From assembly GCA_035476635.1 (NCBI GenBank), contig DATILI010000263.1:1-6438 (forward strand): a stretch of 6,438 nt of DNA, given 5' to 3'. The notes under the pieces are model-generated. The model was not told the origin of the DNA. It did not search any database and saw only the letters and a list, made by a program, of their open reading frames with translations. This document shows positions 1-5,566 of the stretch, one piece after another. This stretch comes from DATILI01 sp035476635. GTDB lineage: Bacteria; Pseudomonadota; Gammaproteobacteria; Burkholderiales; Burkholderiaceae_C. A program made the position numbers and the translations under genes. The first letter of the stretch is position 1. Every line of letters starts with the position of its first letter.

Positions 1-22
1 TGATCTCGGCGCGGTAGCCGCG

Positions 23-29
23 AAAGGAG
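23..29 (+). promoter_or_regulatory. Ribosome binding site for the deaminase gene
   Basis: AAAGGAG lies 12 nt before the ATG at 42. The spacing is a little long, but no other start is available: the reading frame has an in-frame TAG at 15-17 and no ATG, GTG or TTG between that stop and 42. The 41 bases before the gene are too short to identify an upstream gene. Confidence 0.6.
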
Positions 30-41
30 TACAAGCGTGCC

Positions 42-485
42 ATGGCCACACCCCCAGTCGATCCCATCCGCCGCGATGTGCTGGCGCAAACGGCCAAGGG
101 CGCACTGGCGTTGGCCGCATCGCCTGCTTTTGCAGCGGGTGGTGCGACCTCGCCCGAAGCGCGCTGGTACCAGGCCGCACTTTCGATGAAGCGCCTGGCA
201 GAGACTTGGGGCGACCAGCCCTATGGCGCGGTGCTCGTGGCGAACGGAGAACTTGTCGGCGAAGGCCCGAGCCGCGTCGTCAAGAACCAGGACCCCGATG
301 CCCACGCCGAGCGCGAGGCTATTCGTGACGCGCAGCGCAGGTTGGGAAGGAAGTCGCTTGCAGGCAGTGTTCTTTATTCCACCTCGCGGCCATGCCGTCT
401 TTGCGAAGCCGCGGCGGCGCAGGCCCAGGTGGCGCGCATGGTCTTCGGGCCGGACTTTGTGGACGCGGGAGCGCCCAAGCCCTAG
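42..485 (+). CDS. TadA/GuaD-like nucleoside deaminase with a Tat-like signal
   Basis: This 147-residue protein belongs to the cytidine/deoxycytidylate deaminase superfamily, which hydrolytically deaminates nucleobases using one zinc ion. The zinc and catalytic motifs are visible: H88-A-E90 (E90 is the proton shuttle) and P117-C118-x-x-C121. The flanking GEG...DPDAHAE segment (73-90) and the later RMVFG (132-136) follow TadA closely. By that alignment the substrate-contacting Asn46 of E. coli TadA is Ser77 here, and the usual LEPCxMC motif reads SRPCRLC, so genuine tRNA A34 deamination is doubtful. The N-terminus carries R10-R11-D-V-L, then an Ala/Leu-rich stretch and a possible signal peptidase site after A29-F-A31. 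This suggests Tat export of a folded metalloprotein to the periplasm, although the h-region is short and contains a lysine at 19. The protein ends soon after the core, without the longer C-terminal helix of TadA. The substrate is unknown. The family call is firm; export and specificity are inference. Confidence 0.85.
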   Translation: MATPPVDPIRRDVLAQTAKGALALAASPAFAAGGATSPEARWYQAALSMKRLAETWGDQPYGAVLVANGELVGEGPSRVVKNQDPDAHAEREAIRDAQRRLGRKSLAGSVLYSTSRPCRLCEAAAAQAQVARMVFGPDFVDAGAPKP

Positions 486-531
486 CCGATGTGGGCAGTT
501 CGCCTACTTGCCAATACGGCTGTTTCTCACG

Positions 532-548
532 CATGCCGAAACGGCGTG
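532..548 (+). other. Small hairpin between the deaminase and secreted-protein genes
   Basis: CATGCCG at 532-538 and CGGCGTG at 542-548 can pair as a 7-bp stem (one G-U) with an AAA loop. A competing pairing of ATGCC (533-537) with GGCAT (548-552) also exists. No T-tract follows, so this is at best a weak terminator or an incidental fold. The rest of the 486-588 gap shows no convincing promoter to me. Confidence 0.25.
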
Positions 549-588
549 GCATCAACATGGGGCCTATTCGACCCAGCGAGGCCTGCCC

Positions 589-936
589 ATGAATCGCCAC
601 TGCTTTATCGCCTTGGTCATTGTCTTCGGCACAGTGACCATTGGATCACCCGTCAGCGCCCAGACCACGAGCGACGCGGCCGTGCCGGCGCAACAACGCT
701 ATGAGCGCGAAGTTGCCAGTTGCAACAACGGCGCCATGGCAGCACCCGACCGCGAAGCCTGCATCCGCATCGCAGGAACGCGGCTGGATCGCGTACGCGG
801 CACGCCTGCCGTCGATGCGCCACTGACCACGCCCGACGGCCGTGCCACGGTGGTGGCACCGGAGGGCGCCACGATGCCCTCGGGCTCGTCGAACGCCGAC
901 ACCTCGCGCGATGGCCGCGCCACCGTTGTGCGTTGA
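589..936 (+). CDS. Small secreted hypothetical protein with a repeated C-terminal motif
   Basis: This 115-residue protein has a clear Sec-type signal peptide: a basic start (N2-R3-H4), a hydrophobic core (about 6-19) and a V22-S-A24 cleavage site before Q25. The mature part is probably periplasmic. It has a short conserved-looking helical block with two cysteines (C45 and C58) that could form a disulphide, followed by a low-complexity Pro/Thr/Ser/Asp tail in which DGRATVV appears twice (83-89 and 108-114). Longer readings of this frame start inside the deaminase gene and lack a signal peptide, so I chose the ATG at 589. A modest CGAGG lies 7 nt upstream of it. I recall similar short YER-VASCN / REACIR proteins annotated as hypothetical in Comamonadaceae, but I cannot name a function. 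The stop is 12 bp before ku, so co-transcription is possible. Confidence 0.75.
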   Translation: MNRHCFIALVIVFGTVTIGSPVSAQTTSDAAVPAQQRYEREVASCNNGAMAAPDREACIRIAGTRLDRVRGTPAVDAPLTTPDGRATVVAPEGATMPSGSSNADTSRDGRATVVR

Positions 937-938
937 TC

Positions 939-943
939 GGAGA
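939..943 (+). promoter_or_regulatory. Ribosome binding site that fixes the ku start
   Basis: GGAGA ends 5 nt before the ATG at 949 and lies just after the stop of the upstream gene. The next in-frame Met codon (988) sits closer to the usual Ku N-terminus but has no purine-rich site before it. The 949 start, with its 13 extra residues, is therefore preferred. Confidence 0.6.
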
Positions 944-948
944 ATCCT

Positions 949-1899
949 ATGCGCGCTGCAAAAACCGAAAAAGCGGATCAGGCCGGCATGGCCAAGACCT
1001 CGACTCGCACCTTGTGGAAAGGTGCCATCACCTTTGGCCTGGTGCACATCCCCATCGCGCTGTATTCGGCAACGGCCGAAAGCGGCATCAACTTCGACTG
1101 GATCGACAAGCGCTCGATGGACCCGGTGGGCTACAAACGCGTGAACAAGCGCACGGGCAAGGAAATCAACAAGGAAGACATCGTCAAGGGCATTGAATGG
1201 GAAGACGGGGAGTACGTCATCATTTCGCCCGAGGAAATTGCCGCGGCCTACCCCAAGTCGACCCAGACCATCGAAATCGAAGCATTCATCCCGGCCGACG
1301 ACATACCGTTCGTGTACCTGGAGCGGCCGTACTACGTGGCGCCCGTCAACCGCGGCGAGAAGGTCTACGCGCTGCTGCGCGAGACCCTGCGCGAGGCCGA
1401 CCTGGTGGCGGTGGCCAAGGTCGTCATCCAGACCAAGCAGCATCTGGCCGTGCTGATTCCCTGCGGGCCCGCGCTGGTCTTGAACCTGTTGCGCTGGGGC
1501 GGTGAAATCCGTTCGTGGGAAGAGCTCAAGCTGCCGCCCGTGGGCGCCAAGGCGGCGGGCTTGAAGGCAAGCGAGATGGCCATGGCCCGCGAGCTGGTCA
1601 AGGGCATGACCGCCAAATGGAGCGCAGACCAGTTTCGCGACTCGTTCCGGGACGAGATCATGAAGCTTGCACAGGCCAAGGCCAAGGCCGGCGAAACCAA
1701 GGTGGTGCAGAAACTTGAAAGCCCTGAAGAGGCGCCCAGAGGGGCCAATGTCCTCGACCTGACGGAGTTGCTCAAGCGCAGCCTGGGCCGCAAGGCCAGT
1801 GACCGCGCACAGCCCAGGCCTTCGGCCAAAACCCCGGCAAAAAGGACGGTGGCAAAGAAGGTGGCGCCGAGCAAGCCCAAACTGCGGCGCGTTGCGTGA
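949..1899 (+). CDS. ku: Ku, DNA double-strand-break end-binding protein for NHEJ
   Basis: Bacterial Ku forms a homodimeric ring that threads onto double-strand-break ends, protects them and recruits LigD. The 316-residue product has the family signature near the N-terminus (T21-L-W-K-G-A-I-T-F-G-L-V-H-I-P-I-A-L-Y39). The Ku core then runs to about residue 215, including the strand region F113-I-P...F121-V-Y-L-E-R-P-Y-Y and the helix W190-E-E-L after the GGEI turn. A helical region (about 220-245) is the usual LigD-interacting part by analogy. The tail from about 278 to 316 is rich in Lys, Arg, Pro and Ala and looks disordered and basic. Such tails in other bacterial Ku proteins contact DNA. 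The protein is somewhat longer than minimal Ku because of this tail and about 13 extra N-terminal residues. It is followed 7 bp later by ligD, the canonical partner, strongly implying an operon. I see no frameshift or missing block. Confidence 0.97.
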   Translation: MRAAKTEKADQAGMAKTSTRTLWKGAITFGLVHIPIALYSATAESGINFDWIDKRSMDPVGYKRVNKRTGKEINKEDIVKGIEWEDGEYVIISPEEIAAAYPKSTQTIEIEAFIPADDIPFVYLERPYYVAPVNRGEKVYALLRETLREADLVAVAKVVIQTKQHLAVLIPCGPALVLNLLRWGGEIRSWEELKLPPVGAKAAGLKASEMAMARELVKGMTAKWSADQFRDSFRDEIMKLAQAKAKAGETKVVQKLESPEEAPRGANVLDLTELLKRSLGRKASDRAQPRPSAKTPAKRTVAKKVAPSKPKLRRVA

Positions 1900-1906
1900 C
1901 TGAGCC

Positions 1907-4369
1907 ATGGCCGCGCCCGCACGAGAAACCAAGCGCAGCACTGGCCCGAAGGCGCGCGATGCGCTGAAAGCCTACCAGCGAAAACGCAACTTTGCCGTCA
2001 CGCCGGAACCCTCCGAGGGCGGCACGCCAACGGGCAAGGCGCGCCAGTTTGTGATTCAAAAGCACTGGGCCAGCCACCTGCACTACGACTTTCGCCTCGA
2101 ACTCAATGGAACAATGAAAAGCTGGGCAGTGCCCAAGGGCCCCAGCTTCGACCCGCATGACAAGCGCATGGCGGTGCAGGTGGAGGACCATCCCATGGCC
2201 TACAACCGCTTCGAAGGCCAGATACCCGCGGGGCAGTACGGCGCCGGCAAGGTCATCATCTGGGACAAGGGCACCTGGACGGCCATGGGCCATCCGGCCA
2301 AGGACTACAAGGCGGGCAAACTCAAGTTCCGGCTGGACGGCCACAAGCTGCGGGGCAACTGGACCCTGGTGCGCATGCATGGCAAGGAAAACGAAAAGCA
2401 GCCGCCCTGGCTGTTGATCAAGGAGCACGACAGCTTCGCGAGGCCGGCGGCGGAATTCGACGTGCTGCAGGCCATGCCGGACAGCGTCAAGAATCTCAAG
2501 ATCAGTCCCGCCCCCGCAGGGAAAAAGGCCGCATTGCCAAAAACGCTTTCGCCGCAGCTGGCGACGCTGGCAGACCGCCCACCTGCGGACTTGTCGGGCT
2601 GGATGTTCGAGCTCAAGTTCGATGGCTACCGCCTGTTGACGCGCATCCAGGGCAAGCAGGTCAGGCTTTTCACGCGCAACGGCAACGATTGGACTGCGAA
2701 GATGCCAGGGCTGGTTGCGCAGATCAGGCGCTTGCCGATCAAATCCGGCTGGCTGGACGGCGAGATTCTCGTCATGAACAACGGCGTGCCTGACTTCCAG
2801 TCGCTGCAAAACGCGTTTGACGGCGGCGGCACGGCCGACATCGTGTACTACCTGTTCGACCTGCCGTTCTGTGACGGCCGTGACCTGCGGCCGTTGCCGC
2901 TGGCGCAGCGGCGCGAAAAGTTGCGCAAGGTACTGGCGAGCCATGCATCGGACCAACTTCTTTTCAGCGAAGCGTTCGACGCGAATCCGCGCGATCTCCT
3001 CGCGTCGGCCTGCAAGATCGGGTTTGAAGGCGTGATCGGCAAGCGCGAGTCCGCCCCGTATGTTTCGCGCCGCACGGCGGATTGGATCAAGCTCAAGTGC
3101 AGCAACGCCCAAGAGTTTGTCATTGGCGGCTACACCGACCCCAGGAACTCGCGCTCGGGTTTCGGCTCGCTGCTCCTGGGCGTGCATGACGCGCACGGCA
3201 AGCTGCAGTACGCCGGCAACGTGGGTGCGGGTTTCAGCGAACAGATGCTGGCGCGCCTCACGGAGCAACTGGAAAAGCTGCATACCGGCACCTGCCCTTT
3301 CGCCCAGCCGCGAGAGATCGCAAAGAAGGCGCACTGGGTCAAGCCGAAGTTGCTGGCCCAGGTTTCGTTTGCCGAATGGACCGGCACGCATCGCATCCGC
3401 CACGCGGTCTTCCACGGGCTGCGTGCCGACAAACCGGCCAGTGCCATCGTGCGCGAAGCGCCGCAGCAGGTCGCTGCGGCGAAGGCTGTGTCATTGGGCG
3501 CGCTGCGCGTGACGCATCCCGAGCGTGTGATCGACGCGACCACCGGCTTGACCAAGATTGACCTGGTGCGGTACTACGCGAGCGTCGCGCCGCTGTTGCT
3601 GGAGCACCTGAAGGGCAGGCCGGTTGCCTTGGTGCGCGCGCCGGCGGGAATCGGCAAGGAGACGTTCTTCCAGAAGCACCAGGAGGGCGCCAGCCTGGCC
3701 GGCATTGCGCAGCTTGATGTGGCATTGGACCCGGGACACCCGCCGCTGCTGGAGGTGTTGAAGGTCGAAGGCCTGTTGTCGGCCGCGCAGATGAACGTCA
3801 TTGAGTTCCACACCTGGAACGCCCGCAAGGACAAGATCGACCGGCCGGACCGCATGACGTTCGACATCGACCCGGGCGAGGGCGTGGCCTGGGAGCAAAT
3901 TCAGGAGGCGGCAATGCTTGTGCACAGCCTGCTGGACGAACTGGCACTGCCAGCGTTCCTGAAGACCAGCGGCGGCAAGGGGCTGCACGTGGTGGTGCCG
4001 ATCAAGCGGCTGCATGAATGGGAAACGGTGAAGGGCTTCTCCGAAGCCGTGGTGCGGTATCTGGCGCAGACCATTCCGCAGCGTTTCGTCGCCAAGAGTG
4101 GGCCGCGCAACCGCATCGGCAAGGTCTTCGTCGACTATCTGCGCAACGGGCGCGGCGCCACCACGGCGGCCGCATGGACTGCAAGGGCACGGCCCGGCAT
4201 GGGCATCTCGGTGCCGGTTAGATGGCCGGAGCTGCAAACGCTGACCTCGGGCGCGCACTGGACAGTGAAGACCGTGGACCAGCGTCTGCAAATTGGCAAC
4301 GATGCATGGCATGGCTATGCGGCAGCCGCCAGGTCGATTGCCTCGGCGATGAAGGCCCTGGGCGAGTGA
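1907..4369 (+). CDS. ligD: LigD, multifunctional NHEJ ligase/polymerase/phosphoesterase
   Basis: This 820-residue enzyme finishes NHEJ: it trims 3' ends, adds ribo- or deoxynucleotides and seals the nick with ATP. Domain order is phosphoesterase, ligase, polymerase, as in Pseudomonas LigD. Phosphoesterase, about 45-175: H53, H59, D61, R63 and H95 correspond to the metal/catalytic residues H42, H48, D50, R52 and H84 of the P. aeruginosa enzyme, with identical spacing. Ligase, about 215-510: the adenylation motif has nucleophile K237 (K-F-D-G-Y-R), motif III-like Y-Y-L-F-D-L-P (314-320), motif IV F-E-G-V-I-G-K-R (373-380) and motif V W-I-K-L-K (393-397), then an OB fold. Polymerase (archaeo-eukaryotic primase type), about 530-815: metal ligands D653 and D655, S688-G-G-K-G-L-H694, third Asp D743, and H635. 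The ATG at 1907 follows an in-frame TGA at 1901-1903 and has no good Shine-Dalgarno, so translational coupling to ku 7 bp upstream is likely. Everything points to a functional enzyme. Confidence 0.98.
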   Translation: MAAPARETKRSTGPKARDALKAYQRKRNFAVTPEPSEGGTPTGKARQFVIQKHWASHLHYDFRLELNGTMKSWAVPKGPSFDPHDKRMAVQVEDHPMAYNRFEGQIPAGQYGAGKVIIWDKGTWTAMGHPAKDYKAGKLKFRLDGHKLRGNWTLVRMHGKENEKQPPWLLIKEHDSFARPAAEFDVLQAMPDSVKNLKISPAPAGKKAALPKTLSPQLATLADRPPADLSGWMFELKFDGYRLLTRIQGKQVRLFTRNGNDWTAKMPGLVAQIRRLPIKSGWLDGEILVMNNGVPDFQSLQNAFDGGGTADIVYYLFDLPFCDGRDLRPLPLAQRREKLRKVLASHASDQLLFSEAFDANPRDLLASACKIGFEGVIGKRESAPYVSRRTADWIKLKCSNAQEFVIGGYTDPRNSRSGFGSLLLGVHDAHGKLQYAGNVGAGFSEQMLARLTEQLEKLHTGTCPFAQPREIAKKAHWVKPKLLAQVSFAEWTGTHRIRHAVFHGLRADKPASAIVREAPQQVAAAKAVSLGALRVTHPERVIDATTGLTKIDLVRYYASVAPLLLEHLKGRPVALVRAPAGIGKETFFQKHQEGASLAGIAQLDVALDPGHPPLLEVLKVEGLLSAAQMNVIEFHTWNARKDKIDRPDRMTFDIDPGEGVAWEQIQEAAMLVHSLLDELALPAFLKTSGGKGLHVVVPIKRLHEWETVKGFSEAVVRYLAQTIPQRFVAKSGPRNRIGKVFVDYLRNGRGATTAAAWTARARPGMGISVPVRWPELQTLTSGAHWTVKTVDQRLQIGNDAWHGYAAAARSIASAMKALGE

Positions 4370-4505
4370 GCGCGGCCATCTCCTACAGCGTGTAGGGCGT
4401 TCCATGGCGCCATCCGCGTCGCAGCAACCGACAGTCGAATCGGTACGCGCCTACGGCCAAGGCGCCGATCCTCGACCATGATTGCACTACGAAAAGGAGA
4501 ACATC
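4370..4505 (+). other. Intergenic region with several inverted repeats before the small acidic gene
   Basis: This gap of 136 bp holds three dyads. CCTACA (4382-4387) and TGTAGG (4391-4396) form a perfect 6-bp stem with a GCG loop, 13 bp after the ligD stop. ATGGCGCCAT (4404-4413) is a 10-bp palindrome. ATCGG (4439-4443) plus CGCCT (4448-4452) can pair with AGGCG (4460-4464) plus CCGAT (4465-4469), giving a 10-bp hairpin with a 4-nt bulge and a 7-nt loop, 36 nt before the ATG at 4506. None is followed by a T-tract, so Rho-independent termination of ligD is not shown. The last hairpin could be part of a structured 5' leader. I do not recognise a known riboswitch or a clear sigma-70 promoter. 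Confidence 0.35.
4494..4499 (+). promoter_or_regulatory. Strong ribosome binding site of the 57-residue gene
   Basis: AAGGAG is 6 nt before the ATG at 4506, an ideal Shine-Dalgarno arrangement. It overrules the upstream in-frame TTG at 4482, which has no such site, and is the best argument that this short gene is translated. Confidence 0.8.
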
Positions 4506-4679
4506 ATGTCCATACCCACCCCCCGGCCCGACGGCGATATCGGCACTCTTCCCCTTCCCACGCGGATGGCGGCAGCGGTCGATGACATGGCCTATGAACT
4601 GGAGATGGATGCGGACGGAGACGAGGACGAGGTCTGGGTTCTCTCGATCCGCCTTGAATTTGCCGACCAGGCGGAGTGA
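4506..4679 (+). CDS. Small acidic protein of unknown function (57 aa)
   Basis: I do not recognise this protein. It has a Pro-rich N-terminal stretch (P4, P6, P8, P16, P18) and a predicted amphipathic helix (about 20-33). A dense acidic run follows, from E31 to E42 (E31, E33, D35, D37, D39, E40, D41, E42). The C-terminal strand-like segment is V43-W-V-L-S-I-R-L-E-F52. There are no cysteines, signal peptide or membrane segment, so it is probably cytoplasmic and very acidic. The strong Shine-Dalgarno, the sensible start and stop and the position between two intergenic dyad regions support a real gene. It stands alone, 136 bp after ligD, and converges on the ProQ-like gene with 36 bp between the stops. 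A role as a small regulator or nucleic-acid mimic could be imagined, but nothing shows it. Confidence 0.65.
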   Translation: MSIPTPRPDGDIGTLPLPTRMAAAVDDMAYELEMDADGDEDEVWVLSIRLEFADQAE

Positions 4680-4688
4680 GCTGTCGGC

Positions 4689-4713
4689 GTGTCAGGCCTG
4701 ACAGGCCTGTCAC
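4689..4713. terminator. Stem-loop between convergent genes (overlapping palindromes)
   Basis: CAGGCC (4693-4698) pairs with GGCCTG (4704-4709) across a TGACA loop. The outer GTG (4689-4691) pairs with CAC (4711-4713) after one T-T mismatch, giving a 9-pair stem. The same bases can be read as two 12-bp palindromes sharing three bases (4691-4702 and 4700-4711). It lies 9 bp after the stop of the small acidic gene and 2 bp beyond the 3' end of the ProQ-like gene on the other strand. This is where a bidirectional terminator would be expected. No T-tract follows on either strand, so intrinsic termination is uncertain. Confidence 0.45.
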
Positions 4714-4715
4714 GC

Positions 4716-5408
4716 TCACGTGCCCGTCGTCCGCTGCCGGGCGCGTTCCAGAGTCCGCGCCGCTGCTTGCGGGTCCATTCCATAGGTTCCGGCGAAGGCC
4801 TCCACCGTCTGGCCGCTGGCCGTGAAGGCGCGCAATAGCGCCTCGTCCTTGGCAGCACGTGCAGCGGCCTCGGCCAGGGCTTCGTCCAGCAGGGCGTTGG
4901 TCGCCTCGTCGTGGCTGCGCACAAGTTCTGCGTAATCCGCGCGCGCCAGGCCCGAAGACTCAAAGGCCTGGATGAGGCGGTTGCGCAGCTTGGGTTTCAA
5001 GTCTTCCTCGGTGCGGCTTTGCCGGCGGCGAAACACTTCGAGCAGGGCGTGGTGCACATGCTCGGGCGCCATGTCTTCTACCGCATCGCCTTGCAGGTCA
5101 TGCCGCTTTTGCCCGGCGGCCACGGCGGTGAGGTAGCGCGTGGAGCGGGTGTGCAGGGCCAGCGCGGCCTTGAGGGCCTCGCGTTCGAAAATCTCGGGGT
5201 GGGCTGTCTGCAGGTCCTGGAAGATGCCGCGCTTGAGCGGAAGAAAGGTCTCGCCAAAGAGGTGAGGGTAGAAGCCGGCGAGTTGGTCCAGCAACGGATG
5301 GGTCCGGGTCGGGCGTTGCGCTGCGCCCTTTGGTGCAGCGTGCCGGCGTGCAGGTTTGTTGTCCCGGCGCGGCTGGGTCGAAACGGTTTGGGGCGCGGAA
5401 TCGGTCAT
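4716..5408 (-). CDS. ProQ/FinO-family RNA chaperone with extended C-terminus
   Basis: ProQ/FinO proteins bind structured small RNAs and mRNA 3' ends and act in post-transcriptional control. The 230-residue product has a basic, probably disordered N-terminus (1-36, with R14-R15, K18, R21-R22 and others) and a FinO domain at about 37-130. Matches to E. coli ProQ are clear: Y47-P-H-L-F, P57-L-K-R-G-I-F-Q-D-L66, L85-H-T-R-S-T-R-Y-L93 and the D-L-x-G...EHVxHA stretch. By alignment, RNA-contact residues R69, Y70 and R80 of E. coli ProQ are R91, Y92 and R102 here. After the domain comes a charged helical region (131-190). The end (about 195-225, S-G-Q-T-V-E-A-F-A...M211-D-P-Q-A-A-A-R) resembles a small helix-turn-helix-like unit. 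It lacks the Tudor-like C-terminal domain of E. coli ProQ. The ATG at 5408 has no purine-rich site before it, but no other credible start precedes the domain. It may be the ProQ orthologue or a paralogue, so no symbol is given. Confidence 0.9.
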   Translation of the reverse strand: MTDSAPQTVSTQPRRDNKPARRHAAPKGAAQRPTRTHPLLDQLAGFYPHLFGETFLPLKRGIFQDLQTAHPEIFEREALKAALALHTRSTRYLTAVAAGQKRHDLQGDAVEDMAPEHVHHALLEVFRRRQSRTEEDLKPKLRNRLIQAFESSGLARADYAELVRSHDEATNALLDEALAEAAARAAKDEALLRAFTASGQTVEAFAGTYGMDPQAAARTLERARQRTTGT

Positions 5409-5466
5409 GTCGTGAAAAGAAATGTCTGGAGCAAAGTCGTCATCATGCCAGCAGTCGCATTGCCGG

Positions 5467-5485
5467 GTCGGACTATTGGTCCGGC
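5467..5485. repeat. Inverted repeat in the divergent intergenic region (left)
   Basis: GTCGGAC (5467-5473) and GTCCGGC (5479-5485) form a 7-bp dyad (one T-G wobble; inner 5 bp perfect) around TATTG. It lies between the divergent ProQ-like and YbhP-like genes. It could be an operator or part of a 5' leader hairpin on either strand. Confidence 0.4.
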
Positions 5486-5488
5486 GCA

Positions 5489-5510
5489 GACAGCGAGACA
5501 GCCCGCTGTC
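5489..5510. repeat. Perfect 7-bp inverted repeat, possible operator (right)
   Basis: GACAGCG (5489-5495) and CGCTGTC (5504-5510) are perfect reverse complements with an 8-bp spacer. The 22-bp span and half-site spacing suit a dimeric helix-turn-helix regulator. It starts 3 bp after the neighbouring dyad and lies 56 bp upstream of the ATG at 5567. No regulator gene is adjacent and I do not recognise the motif. The remaining bases of the 5409-5566 gap show no clear sigma-70 promoter. Confidence 0.4.
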
Positions 5511-5566
5511 CTACACACCACGGCAGCGCGCGGCAGTACAAAAGAACCCCGAACACGCAAGCGCCC

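Noticed and set aside
508..536. TTGCCA as a possible -35 box before the secreted-protein gene
   Set aside because: At the proper spacing the sequence is GCATGC, nothing like a -10 element, so a promoter cannot be supported.
223..588. N-terminal extension of the secreted-protein frame into the deaminase gene
   Set aside because: The frame is open, but the extension is Arg-rich, overlaps the deaminase in another frame and would bury a good signal peptide that starts exactly at the ATG at 589.
646..1941. Long minus-strand open frame (431 codons) opposite ku
   Set aside because: It is the antisense shadow of a well-supported GC-rich gene. The translation is rich in His, Arg and Gly with no recognisable domain, and no ribosome binding site is evident.
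1772..3415. Long minus-strand open frame (547 codons) opposite ligD
   Set aside because: It covers the ku tail and two ligD domains in antisense. Codon bias in GC-rich DNA commonly leaves such frames open, and no family motif is visible.
3491..4405. Minus-strand open frame (304 codons) opposite the LigD polymerase domain
   Set aside because: Same antisense effect: low-complexity Arg/His/Gln composition without a recognisable fold.
4482..4505. TTG start at 4482 for the small acidic protein
   Set aside because: It would place the strong AAGGAG inside the coding region. The ATG at 4506 with ideal spacing is much better.
5330..5566. Upstream extension of the YbhP-like protein
   Set aside because: It would overlap the divergent ProQ-like gene and both dyads. 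The added residues have no counterpart in YbhP, and the 5567 start gives the family length.
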